From: Glandiceps talaboti
Lineage: Eukaryota > Hemichordata > Enteropneusta > Spengelidae
Direction of reading: 5' to 3'
Assembly: GCF_964340395.1 (NCBI RefSeq)
Contig: NC_135559.1
Location: 17,473,550 to 17,537,549, forward strand
DNA: 64,000 nt
The stretch's first letter is position 1. Each line of letters starts with the position of its first letter. The notes beneath the pieces are model-generated. The model was not told where the DNA came from and made no database searches. It saw only the letters and a list, made by a program, of their open reading frames with translations. Made by a program: the position numbers and the translations under genes. Shown in pieces: positions 27,060 through 40,042 of the stretch.

Positions 27060-28210
27060 GTGTTTTCGGTCCTCGGGAGAATATCAAAATCATCTCTCAT
27101 CAATATCAGTTTAGGCTGGAATCAGAATTTACAGCTGGGGGGGGGGGTGCCGGGGAGAAATTATTTTGGTCAAAAAAGTCAGCCCCCTTTGCACTCTCAA
27201 TAAATATCATGCCCCCCCCAAAAAAACAACAACAACAAAACAAACAAACAAACAAACAAACAAACAAAAAACAAAAACAAACTGAACCCAAGAATTTTCG
27301 TAGCCCCCTCCCCCTTCCGGCTACACATGTTTTAATGTGTAAGGATACAGTACCCCCTCCCCTCCACTTCAGAGTTGTACAGTATGGTGCACTACATTAA
27401 ACTAACAGTGGGAATCAACTTCAGTATCCATACATAACAATGAGAGATTTCTTTACATATATATGTGGGCTTTGCAAAAATGGTCTCAATTGGCTGTACT
27501 TTGAGATAATTAGTCAGCAGGTGTTTATCTGTCAATCATGATTCTGGGCAGAAACATGATAGCTAGTGGAGAGGATGGGAGGGGGGTTACATTGTTATAC
27601 AACTGAATGGCTGTATTACATACACTTTAACTTATCTCTATTCAGAGATATTTTGGCAGACACACATTTGCTTGGCTATTGAGTGCCTCATAATTAAATG
27701 TATGGTAGGTAAATGAAGTGTCGAATTATGCAAATTACAAGGTAAATGACTGCTCCTGAGGTTTGATTGTTCAAAAAAGTCTCAACAGAGAGAAAAACAG
27801 ATAGACAGAGACAGAGACAGAGACAGACTAGAGAAAGACAGCCAGACAGACGTACAGACAGAATTATGCAAATTACAAGGCAAATGACTGCTCCTGAGGT
27901 TTGATTGTTCAAAAAAGTCTCAACAGAGAGAGAGAGAAAGACAGAGACAGAGACAGACTAGAGAAAGACAGACAGACAGACAGACAGACGACAGACAGAC
28001 AGAGGAAGGCATGTACAAATACATTTGCATAGCTGTCACCCAACTTATTGCAGGCTATTTCTTAATTTACTCGGTAAATGACTGCTCCTTAGGTTTAATT
28101 TGGTTAAAATCATGAGCAAACCTTTCAGAATTTTCATGGCTCCCCCCTGCCAATTTCTCCCCAAGCCCCCCCCCCCCACCATAAATTCTGACTCCAGCCT
28201 TATGATTTCA
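27060..28210. repeat. Inverted pair of G-rich repeats around a tandem duplication
   Basis: AGGCTGGAATCAGAATTTAC plus a G-run near 27112 recurs inverted near 28130-28200 (C-run, then ATAAATTCTGACTCCAGCC). Between them a segment of about 140 bp is duplicated in tandem (about 27722-27860 and 27862-27990), with AAATGACTGCTCCTGAGGTT in each copy and CAGA-rich tracts. A CAAA microsatellite lies at about 27236-27280. No gene seen. Confidence 0.7.
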
Positions 28211-28574
28211 AATGAAACTATGATTAAAATAGTATTATTCACTACCATGATTGCTCTTCATTATGGTGGAATTGCTTTTCGCATTCCCAATCTAAAAATG
28301 TGCCTGATGCCAATGCACTCTAAGTAATAAATAATAAGAAAACGACACTAATCTAGCAAATCAAATATCAATGCAATAAGTCCAAATGCTACAGATAATA
28401 AAGTAGAAAATATCATACTTTAATATAATAACCCAGAAATAATACAAGATTGTAGATCAGACTGCAGAGGGAAAAACAACAAACATGTGAATTATTGTTC
28501 GATCCACTGAATGATTAATTACTGTGTCATATTGATCAAGTAACTAGCTATGAATTATCACTTGTGTATATATA

Positions 28575-31500
28575 GATCAGATTTCAGTCAGGTATGAATA
28601 GGATATTTGACAAATATTTCAGTTTTTATAGATTGACAATACAGATATTCATTTCACATATATCACTAGTCTGTGACACTAATTTACAGTGTACTTAATC
28701 ATCAATTTCATGAATTATATAAATAATATCTTTCTTCTTATCCTTCTTTCCTGTGAATTTTGATATCCTGTCTATTCATCCTTGTCTGGAAATGAACACA
28801 ACTATTCTACAGTTTGTAAGTTATAATAAAGGAAGGATTATTTATTACCTTATTACTAGTTATATGCATTATTTATATTAGAGTTTAATTGGATATAAGT
28901 CCTTGTGTATAAAATATTGTTGGTAAATATCATGTACTTCACACTTATTCAAAAGAAATATATATAATGATGTAAAATGTTTTATTTAGTTATAGATTGC
29001 TAGTTCATTATGTAAATGTATGTGTACAGATTTTTACAGAATATATTTTAGTCATGTGTTGTAGTAAAATGGACAAATATTTGAGTGTATCTAGATAGAC
29101 AGTAAAGATATTCATTTCACATATGTCAAACTAATTTACAGTGTAGTTGATCATCAATGTCATCAATTATATAAATAATATATTTCTTTTTATCCTTTTT
29201 TCCTGTGAATTTTGATATCCTGTCTATTCATCCTTGCCTGGAAATGGACACAACTATTCTACAGATTGTAAGTTATAATAAAGGAAAGATTATTTATTAC
29301 CTTATTACTAGTTATATGCATTATTTATATTAGAGTTTAATTGGATATAAGTCCTTGTGTATAAAATATTGTTGGTAAATATCATGTACTTCACACTTAT
29401 TCAAAAGAAATATATATAATGATGTAAAATGTTTTATTTAGTTATAGATTGCTAGTTCATTATGTAAATGTATGTGTACAGATTTTTACAGAATATATTT
29501 TAGTCATGTGTGGTATTAAAATGGACAAATATTAGAGTATATCTAGATAGACAGTAAAGATATTCATTTCACATATGTCACATTAATTTACAGTGTAGTT
29601 GATCATCAATGTCATGAATTATATAAATGATATCTTTCTTTTTATCCTTTTTTCCTGTGAATTTTGATATCCTGTCTATCCATCCTTGTCTGGAAATGAA
29701 CACAACTATTCTACAGCCTGTAAGTTATAATAAAGGAAATATTATTTACTACCTTATTACTAGTTATATGCATTATTTATATTAGAGTTTAATTGGATAT
29801 AAGTCCTTGTGTATAAAATATTCTTGGTAAATATCATGTACTTCACACTTATTTAAAAGAAATATATATAATGATGTAAAATGTTTTATTTAGTTATAGA
29901 TTACTAGTTCGTTATGTAAATGTATGTATACAGATTATTACAGAATAGATTTTAGTCATGTGTTGTAGTAAAATGGACAAATATTTGAGTGTATCTAGAT
30001 AGACAGTAAAGATATTCATTTCACATATGTCACACTAATTTACAGTGTAGTTGATCATCAATGTCATCAATTATATAAATAATATATTTCTTTTTATCCT
30101 TCTTTACTGTGAATTTTGATATCCTGTCTATTCATCCTTGTCTGGAAATGAACACAACTATTCTACAGTTTGTAAGTTATAATAAAGGAAGGATTATTTA
30201 TTACCTTATTACTAGTTATATGCATTATTTATATTAGAGTTTAATTGGATATAAGTCCTTGTGTATAAAATATTGTTGGTAAATATCATGTACTTCACAC
30301 TTATTCAAAAGAAATATATATAATGATGTAAAATGTTTTATTTAGTTATAGATTGCTAGTTCATTATGTAAATGTATGTGTACAGATTTTTACAGAATAT
30401 ATTTTAGTCATGTGTTGTAGTAAAATGGACAAATATTTGAGTGTATCTAGATAGACAGTAAAGATATTCATTTCACATATGTCAAACTAATTTACAGTGC
30501 AGTTGATCATCAATGTCATCAATTATATAAATAATATATTTCTTTTTATCCTTCTTTACTGTGAATTTTGATATCCTGTCTATTCATCCTTGTCTGGAAA
30601 TGAACACAACTATTCTACAGCGTGTAAGTTATAATAAAGGAAGGATTATTTATTACCTTATTACTAGTTATATGCATTATTTATATTAGAGTTTAATTGG
30701 ATATAAGTCCTTGTGTATAAAATATTGTTGGTAAATATCATGTACTTCACACTTATTCAAAAGAAATATATATAATGATGTAAAATGTTTTATTTAGTTA
30801 TAGATTGCTAGTTCATTATGTAAATGTATGTGTACAGATTTTTACAGAATATATTTTAGTCATGTGTTGTAGTAAAATGGACAAATATTTGAGTGTATCT
30901 AGATAGACAGTAAAGATATTCATTTCACATATGTCAAACTAATTTACAGTGTAGTTGATCATCAATGTCATCAATTATATAAATAATATATTTCTTTTTA
31001 TCCTTTTTTCCTGTGAATTTTGATATCCTGTCTATCCATCCTTGTCTGGAAATGAACACAACTATTCTACAGCCTGTAAGTTATAATAAAGGAAATATTA
31101 TTTACTACCTTATTACTAGTTATATGCAATATTTATATTAAAGTTTAATTGGATATAAGTCATTGTGTATAAAATATTCTTGGTAAATATCATGTACTTC
31201 ACACTTATTCAAAAGAAATATATATAATGATGTAAAATGTTTTATTTAGTTATAGATTACTAGTTCGTTATGTAAATGTATGTGTACAGATTTTTACAGA
31301 ATATATTTTAGTCATGTGTTGTAGTAAAATGGACAAATATTTGAGTGTATCTAGATAGACAGTAAAGATATTCATTTCACATATGTCAAACTAATTTACA
31401 GTGTAGTTGATCATCAATGTCATCAATTATATAAATAATATATTTCTTTTTATCCTTCTTTCCTGTGAATTTTGATATCCTGTCTATTCATCCTTGTCTG

Positions 31501-34500
31501 GAAATGAACACAACTATTCTACAGATTGTAAGTTATAATAAAGGAAGGATTATTTAGTACCTTATTACTAGTTATATGCATTATTTATATTAGAGTTTAA
31601 TTGGATATAAGTCCTTGTGTATAAAATATTCTTGGTAAATATTATGTACTTCACACTTATTCAAAAGAAATATATATAATGTTGTAAAAAATTTAATTTA
31701 GTTATAGATTACTAGTTAGTTATGTAGATGTATGTATGCAGATTATTACGGAATAGATTTCAGTCATGTGTGGTAGTAAAATGGACAAATATTTGAGTAT
31801 ATCAAGATAGACAGTAAAGATATTCATTTCACATATGTCAAACTAATTTACAGTGTAGTTGATCATCAATGTCATCAATTATATAAATAATATATTTCTT
31901 TTTATCCTTCTTTCCTGTGAATTTTGATATCCTGTCTATTCATCCTTGTCTGGAAATGAACACAACTACTCTACAGGACGTAAGTTATAATAAAGGAAAG
32001 ATTATTTACTACCTTATTACTAGTTATATGCATTATTTATATTAGAGTTTAATTGGATATAAGTCCTTGTGTATAAAATATTGTTGGTAAATATCATGTA
32101 CTTCACACTTATTCAAAAGAAATATATATAATGATGTAAAATGTTTTATTTAGTTATAGATTGCTAGTTCATTATGTAAATGTATGTGTACAGATTTTTA
32201 CAGAATATATTTTAGTCATGTGTTGTAGTAAAATGGACAAATATTTGAGTGTATCTAGATAGACAGTAAAGATATTCATTTCACATATGTCAAACTAATT
32301 TACAGTGTAGTTGATCATCAATGTCATCAATTATATAAATAATATATTTCTTTTTATCCTTTTTTCCTGTGAATTTTGATATCCTGTCTATTCATCCTTG
32401 TCTGGAAATGAACACAACTACTCTACAGGACGTAAGTTATAATAAAGGAAAGATTATTTACTACCTTATTACTAGTTATATGCAATATTTATATTAAAGT
32501 TTAATTGGATATAAGTCATTGTGTATAAAATATTCTTGGTAAATATCATGTACTTCACACTTATTCAAAAGAAATATATATAATGATGTAAAATGTTTTA
32601 TTTAGTTATAGATTACTAGTTCGTTATGTAAATGTATGTGTACAGATTTTTACAGAATATATTTTAGTCATGTGTTGTAGTAAAATGGACAAATATTTGA
32701 GTGTATCTAGATAGACAGTAAAGATATTCATTTCACATATGTCAAACTAATTTACAGTGTAGTTGATCATCAATGTCATCAATTATATAAATAATATATT
32801 TCTTTTTATCCTTCTTTCCTGTGAATTTTGATATCCTGTCTATTCATCCTTGTCTGGAAATGAACACAACTATTCTACAGATTGTAAGTTATAATAAAGG
32901 AAGGATTATTTAGTACCTTATTACTAGTTATATGCATTATTTATATTAGAGTTTAATTGGATATAAGTCCTTGTGTATAAAATATTCTTGGTAAATATTA
33001 TGTACTTCACACTTATTCAAAAGAAATATATATAATGTTGTAAAAAATTTAATTTAGTTATAGATTACTAGTTAGTTATGTAGATGTATGTATGCAGATT
33101 ATTACGGAATAGATTTCAGTCATGTGTGGTAGTAAAATGGACAAATATTTGAGTATATCAAGATAGACAGTAAAGATATTCATTTCACATATGTCAAACT
33201 AATTTACAGTGTAGTTGATCATCAATGTCATCAATTATATAAATAATATATTTCTTTTTATCCTTCTTTCCTGTGAATTTTGATATCCTGTCTATTCATC
33301 CTTGTCTGGAAATGAACACAACTACTCTACAGGACGTAAGTTATAATAAAGGAAAGATTATTTACTACCTTATTACTAGTTATATGCATTATTTATATTA
33401 GAGTTTAATTGGATATAAGTCCTTGTGTATAAAATATTGTTGGTAAATATCATGTACTTCACACTTATTCAAAAGAAATATATATAATGATGTAAAATGT
33501 TTTATTTAGTTATAGATTGCTAGTTCATTATGTAAATGTATGTGTACAGATTTTTACAGAATATATTTTAGTCATGTGTTGTAGTAAAATGGACAAATAT
33601 TTGAGTGTATCTAGATAGACAGTAAAGATATTCATTTCACATATGTCAAACTAATTTACAGTGTAGTTGATCATCAATGTCATCAATTATATAAATAATA
33701 TATTTCTTTTTATCCTTTTTTCCTGTGAATTTTGATATCCTGTCTATTCATCCTTGTCTGGAAATGAACACAACTATTCTACAGATTGTAATTTATAATA
33801 AAGGAAGGATTATTTAGTACCTTATTACTAGTTATATGCATTATTTATATTAGAGTTTAATTGGATATAAGTCCTTGTGTATAAAATATTCTTGGTAAAT
33901 ATTATGTACTTCACACTTATTCAAAAGAAATATATATAATGTTGTAAAAAATTTAATTTAGTTATAGATTACTAGTTAGTTATGTAGATGTATGTATGCA
34001 GATTATTACGGAATAGATTTCAGTCATGTGTGGTAGTAAAATGGACAAATATTTGAGTATATCAAGATAGACAGTAAAGATATTCATTTCACATATGTCA
34101 AACTAATTTACAGTGTAGTTGATTCAATGTCATGAATTATATAAATGATATATTTCTTTTTATCCTTCTTTCCTGTGAATTTTGATATCCTGTCTATTCA
34201 TCCTTGTCTGGAAATGAACACAACTACTCTACAGGACGTAAGTTATAATAAAGGAAAGATTATTTACTACCTTATTACTAGTTATATGCATTATTTATAT
34301 TAGAGTTTAATTGGATATAAGTCCTTGTGTATAAAATATTGTTGGTAAATATCATGTACTTCACACTTATTCAAAAGAAATATATATAATGTTGTAAAAA
34401 ATTTAATTTAGTTATAGATTACTAGTTAGTTATGTAGATGTATGTATGCAGATTATTACGGAATAGATTTCAGTCATGTGTGGTAGTAAAATGGACAAAT

Positions 34501-37500
34501 ATTTGAGTATATCAAGATAGACAGTAAAGATATTCATTTCACATATGTCAAACTAATTTACAGTGTAGTTGATCATCAATGTCATCAATTATATAAATAA
34601 TATATTTCTTTTTATCCTTCTTTACTGTGAATTTTGATATCCTGTCTATTCATCCTTGTCTGGAAATGAACACAACTACTCTACAGGACGTAAGTTATAA
34701 TAAAGGAAAGATTATTTACTACCTTATTACTAGTTATATGCATTATTTATATTAGAGTTTAATTGGATATAAGTCCTTGTGTATAAAATATTGTTGGTAA
34801 ATATCATGTACTTCACACTTATTCAAAAGAAATATATATAATGATGTAAAATGTTTTATTTAGTTATAGATTGCTAGTTCATTATGTAAATGTATGTGTA
34901 CAGATTTTTACAGAATATATTTTAGTCATGTGTTGTAGTAAAATGGACAAATATTTGAGTGTATCTAGATAGACAGTAAAGATATTCATTTCACATATGT
35001 CAAACTAATTTACAGTGTAGTTGATCATCAATGTCATCAATTATATAAATAATATATTTCTTTTTATCCTTTTTTCCTGTGAATTTTGATATCCTGTCTA
35101 TTCATCCTTGTCTGGAAATGAACACAACTATTCTACAGATTGTAAGTTATAATAAAGGAAGGATTATTTAGTACCTTATTACTAGTTATATGCATTATTT
35201 ATATTAGAGTTTAATTGGATATAAGTCCTTGTGTATAAAATATTCTTTGTAAATATTATGTACTTCACACTTATTCAAAAGAAATATATATAATGTTGTA
35301 AAAAATTTAATTTAGTTATAGATTACTAGTTAGTTATGTAAATGTATGTGTACAGATTTTTACAGAATATATTTTAGTCATGTGTTGTAGTAAAATGGAC
35401 AAATATTTGAGTGTATCTAGATAGACAGTAAAGATATTCATTTCACATATGTCAAACTAATTTACAGTGTAGTTGATCATCAATGTCATCAATTATATAA
35501 ATAATATATTTCTTTTTATCCTTCTTTCCTGTGAATTTTGATATCCTGTCTATTCATCCTTGTCTGGAAATGAACACAACTACTCTACAGTTTGTAAGTT
35601 ATAATAAAGGAAGGATTATTTAGTACCTTATTACTAGTTATATGCATTATTTATATTAGAGTTTAATTGGATATAAGTCCTTGTGTATAAAATATTGTTG
35701 GTAAATATCATGTACTTCACACTTATTCAAAATAAATATATATAATGATGTAAAATGTTTTATTTAGTTATAGATTACTAGTTCGTTATGAAAATGTATG
35801 TATACAGATTATTACAGAATAGATTTCAGTCATGTGTGGTATTAAAATGGACAAATATTTGAGTATATCTAGATAGACAGTAAAGATATTCATTTCACAT
35901 ATGTCACATTAATTTACAGTGTAGTTGATCATCAATGTCATGAATTATATAAATGATATATTTCTTTTTATCCTTTTCCTGTGAATTTTGATATCCTGTC
36001 TATTCATCCTTGTCTGGAAATGAACACAACTATTCTACAGCGTGTAAGTTATAATAAAGGAAGGATTATTTACTACCTTATTACTAGTTATATGCATTAT
36101 TTATATTAGAGTTTAATTGGATATGAGTACTTGTGTATAAAATATTCTTGGTAAATATCATGTACTTCACAGTTATTCAAAAAAAATATATATAATGATG
36201 TAAAATGTTTTATTTAGTTATAGATTACTAATTTGTTATGTAAATGTATGTATACAGATTATTACAGAATAGACTTTAGTCATGTGTTGTAGTAAAATGG
36301 ACAAATATTTGAGTATATCAAGATAGACAGTAAAGATATTCATTTCACATATATCACACTAATTTACAGTGTAGTTGATCATCAATGTCATGAATTATAT
36401 AAATAATATCTTTCTTTTTATCCTTTTTTACTGTGAATTTTGATATCCTGTCTATTCATCCTTGTCTGGAAATGAACACAACTATTCTACAGATTGTAAG
36501 TTATAATAAAGGAAGGATTATTTACAACCTTATTACTAGTTATATGCATTATTTATATTAGAGTTTAATTGGATATAAGTCCTTGTGTATAAAATATTCT
36601 TGGTAAATATTATGTACTTCACACTTATTCAAAAGAAATATATATAATGTTGTAAAAAATTTAATTTAGTTATAGATTACTAGTTAGTTATGTAGATGTA
36701 TGTATGCAGATTATTACGGAATAGATTTCAGTCATGTGTGGTAGTAAAATGGACAAATATTTGAGTATATCAAGATAGACAGTAAAGATATTCATTTCAC
36801 ATGTCACACTAATTTACAGTGTAGTTGATTCAATGTCATGAATTATATAAATGATATCTTTCTTTTTATCCTTCTTTCCTGTGAATTTTAATATCCTGTC
36901 TATTCATCCTTGTCTGGAAATGAACACAACTATTCTACAGTTTGTAAGTTATTATAAAGGAAGGATTATTTACTACCTTATTACTAGTTATATGTATTAT
37001 TTATATTAGAGTTTAATTGGATATAAGTCCTTGTGTATAAAATATTGTTGGTAAATATCATGTACTTCACACTTATTCAAAATAAATATATATATAATGA
37101 TGTAAAATGTTTTATTTAGTTATAGATTACTAGTTGTTTATGTAAATGTATGTATACAGATTATTACAGATTAGATTTCAGTCATGTGAGGTTGTAAATT
37201 GGACAAATATTTGAGTGTATCTAGATAGACAGTAAAGATATGCATTTCACATATGGCACACTAATTTACAGTGTAGTTGATCATCGATATCATGAATTAT
37301 ATAAATAATATCTTTCTTTTTATCCTTCTTTCCTGTGAATTTTGATATCCTGTCTATTCATCCTTGTCTGGAAATTAACACAAATATTCTACAGGATGTA
37401 AGTTATAATAAAGGAAGGTTTATTTACAACCTTATTACTAGTTATATGCATTATTTATATTAGAGTTTAATTGGATATAAGTCCTTGTATATAAAATATT

Positions 37501-38196
37501 CTTGGTAAATATCATTTACTTCACACTTATTCAAAAGAAATATATATAATGATGTAAAATGTTTTATTTAGTTATAGATTGCTAGTTCATTATGTAAATG
37601 TATGTGTACAGATTTTTACAGAATATATTTTAGTCATGTGTTGTAGTAAAATGGACAAATATTTGAGTGTATCTAGATAGACAGTAAAGATATTCATTTC
37701 ACATATGTCACACTAATTTACAGTGTAGTTGATCATCAATGTCATCAATTATATAAATAATATCCTTTTTTTTATCCTTCTTTCCTGTGAATTTTAATAT
37801 CCTGGCTATCCATCCTTGTCTGGAAATGAACACAACTACTCTACAGGACGTAAGTTATAATAAAGGAAATATTATTTACTACCTTATTACTAGTTATATG
37901 CAATATTTAAATTAGAGTTTAATTGGATATAAATCCTTGTGTCTAAAATATTCTTGGTAAATATCATGTACTTCACACTTATTCAAAAGAAATATATATA
38001 ATGATGTAAAATGTTTTATTTAGTTAAAGATTACTAATTTGTTATGTAAATGTATGTATACAGATTGATTATTACAGAATATATTTTAGTCATGTGTTGT
38101 AGTAAATTGGACAAATGTTTGAGTGTATCTAGATTGATACTAAAGATATTCATTTACCATATGTTACTCTAATTTACAGCGTAGTTGATCATCACT
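28575..38196 (+). repeat. Tandem array of 21 units of 452 bp, each with a splice-site-flanked triplet
   Basis: Units are nearly identical, with a period of 452 bp and small variants of 448-454. Each contains a T/C-rich stretch, then TCCTTGTCTGGAAATGAACA, CTACAG, three variable bases, and GTAAGTTATAATAAAGG. Homogeneous spacing and sequence indicate recent unequal exchange. The array breaks off mid-unit on both sides, and diverged single copies lie at about 38.8-38.9 and 39.6-39.7 kb. There is no long open frame; the only unit-internal frame that is open up to the triplet runs about 25 codons and has no AG acceptor before it. Confidence 0.97.
28813..37849 (+). CDS. Candidate array of single-codon (3-nt) microexons
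   Basis: In all 21 units an AG acceptor (CTACAG) and a donor (GTAAGT) are exactly three bases apart. First base and triplet: 28813 TTT, 29265 ATT, 29717 CCT, 30169 TTT, 30621 CGT, 31073 CCT, 31525 ATT, 31977 GAC, 32429 GAC, 32881 ATT, 33333 GAC, 33785 ATT, 34235 GAC, 34687 GAC, 35139 ATT, 35591 TTT, 36041 CGT, 36493 ATT, 36941 TTT, 37395 GAT, 37847 GAC. Read in phase 0, the phase set by the surrounding exons, these are Phe, Ile, Pro, Arg and Asp; none is a stop. The acceptor is kept in 21 of 21 and the donor in 20 of 21 (33788 has GTAATT). Use may be mutually exclusive or combinatorial; both are inference. Confidence 0.45.
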
Positions 38197-38815
38197 TTTT
38201 ACTTGAGGGGAACATTGCCTTTACCAGGAAAGTGCAATTCTTGCACTTTCTTATCAATCCTTATCAGCTCATTACCATAACTAAGTGTTTGCTTTTTGTA
38301 ATTACATCTGATAAGCCTGAGTCGTCGCTAGTATAGGTGCTAGGTCAAGACTGAAATGCTGTCGACGAAATGTGTGCAAGTACTAGTGAGTTTGTTACGC
38401 CGCCATGAGGCACAACTGGCTTGGGTGAAAGGTCACAATTTGGTTTGGGTGAAAGGTCACGATCACTATAATAACATTAGGATACATCGTGCTCCGTACA
38501 TTGACGATGTTACATGTGGTATATGAACATCAGATATGGGAATTTCCTATTTAAGTATATCTTTTTCAAAAAAATATTTAACTAACTATGGAACGAGAAA
38601 AAATGTAGTTCCGAGTGCAAGGTTACTTTCAAGGAATGAATCATTTGAGTCAAGGGACGTTATCAGCTGTTACAACTTTTATGATCCTATTAAAGTTGAC
38701 ATTACAAACAGATTTAGATATTGTCAACAACCCGACTTGCCTATTGGTGAACTTGGGTTATCCATAGTTTGGTTTTGCCAAGGCGTTTCCGACATGATGA
38801 ATTATATACAAGTAT
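38197..38815. other. Unique sequence between the array and its diverged copy
   Basis: Non-satellite DNA. A frame of 100 codons (38536-38838) overlaps the start of the diverged repeat copy and has no motif; I do not call it a gene. Confidence 0.4.
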
Positions 38816-38899
38816 CTTTCTTTCCTTTTCTCCTGTGAATTTCTATATCCTGCCTATCTATCCTTGTCTGTAAATGGACTCCACTACTTTAAATTACAG

Positions 38900-38905
38900 T
38901 ACAAG
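38900..38905 (+). CDS. Candidate 6-nt microexon TACAAG in a diverged repeat copy
   Basis: The preceding sequence (about 38810-38895) is recognisably the same as the array unit, with CCTGTGAATTT, ATATCCTG and CTTGTCTG. Here ATTACAG is followed by TACAAG and then GTATTT. Six bases keep phase 0 and would add Tyr-Lys. The donor is weaker than in the array. Confidence 0.3.
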
Positions 38906-39689
38906 GTATTTATATCAAAATAATGCTGATTTGTTGCCAGGTATTTTGTCTAACAATTATTGTTTTTCAATATTGTATGCCATTTTGCCAACTCTTATAA
39001 CTATAAATAATAAATGCAGTAGTTATTTTCCAACATTGCATCACTTTCATTGAACGAATCTATAATTTCATCATAGGTTTGAAGACATGCATATCAATGA
39101 ATTCGAAGTGACCAGTTAAAATTTAATTTCTTTGTTCCTTCAGTTAAATATTCACATCACTTTCACTCCGCCTGTAAATTGAAATTGAAGAATGCTTATT
39201 TATTCCGAATTATCTATTTACAATTGAATCAGGTACACATCAAATGTCCTTTTTCAATATCGGAAATGCAATTCTGAAATCAAATATATCAAATAGCTGA
39301 AGATGTGATTGATTAAGTGGTTAAAAAACTGTGTATATAGCAATATCTGCAGAGATGATCATAGATTAGACCTTGCATTCAGGTGTCATATGAAATTGGA
39401 CAAAAATGTAATTTGTTTATATGAATTGATAGTAAAGATGTGCTTGATGTTTTTCCCTTCTTCTTTTGTCAACCTTTTTCTGTACTCTCCTTTGTTTTTG
39501 TTTGCCTTTGGTAAAATAAAATATGTAATTTACTTACATGACCTTCTCTATTGATAACCTCTTACAGCTGAACTTCAATTACAATTTCATAAACTTTTTT
39601 TAAATAAATGTCTTTCTTTTTGCTTTCTTGCCAATGAATGTGAATATCCTGTCTGCCCTTGTATGGAAATGAACACAACCACTCTACAG

Positions 39690-39692
39690 CCT
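39690..39692 (+). CDS. Candidate 3-nt microexon CCT in a diverged repeat copy
   Basis: A separate, older copy of the unit (about 39610-39720) keeps GGAAATGAACACAACCACTC, then CTACAG, CCT and GTAAGTTATG. Flanks beyond it no longer match the array, yet both splice sites are intact. It would add Pro in phase 0. This may resemble the single-copy ancestor of the array. Confidence 0.4.
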
Positions 39693-40018
39693 GTAAGTTA
39701 TGATTTATAATACTTCCAAGACTAGTTATTCAATTGTAAGAATTTAAGGGCTTATTCACAAATTATATGTTTTAAAAAAGATATGAATTACACTAACAAC
39801 AACAATGTATGTATTAAAGATGTCATATTAATTGTGCAATGGCAAAGCGGTGACACAAACTTATGTAATATTGCCATGGAGCCAACTCCTACATGCATAT
39901 TAATATTCTTCTCGTTCGAGATAGGTATCGATGAGGTTTAATTAATGTTCTCCTTTTCTCCATTTCCTTCATCTCTTCCACTGTCATCCGCTCTGTTGTT
40001 CATCTCTATGGTGATTAG

Positions 40019-40042
40019 GTTGATACTGAAGAGATAAAGAGG
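40019..40042 (+). CDS. 24-nt exon VDTEEIKR
   Basis: A pyrimidine-rich stretch ending GATTAG is followed by 24 bases and the strong donor GTAAGTAC at 40043. In phase 0 it reads VDTEEIKR, a charged helix-like segment that continues smoothly into QLENAANQKD of the P-loop exon. The other two phases fail: phase 1 gives an immediate TGA. Its splice sites and phase make it the best-supported small exon here. Confidence 0.55.

Noticed and set aside
28740-28815. A longer exon of about 25 codons ending in the variable triplet of each unit
   Set aside because: The frame is open, but there is no AG between the pyrimidine-rich stretch and CTACAG to act as its acceptor, so the 3-nt reading fits the splice sites better. 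It stays the main alternative.
28575-38196. CRISPR-like array
   Set aside because: Units are 452 bp, the variable part is only 3 bp, and the context is animal introns and transposons; there are no spacers or cas genes.
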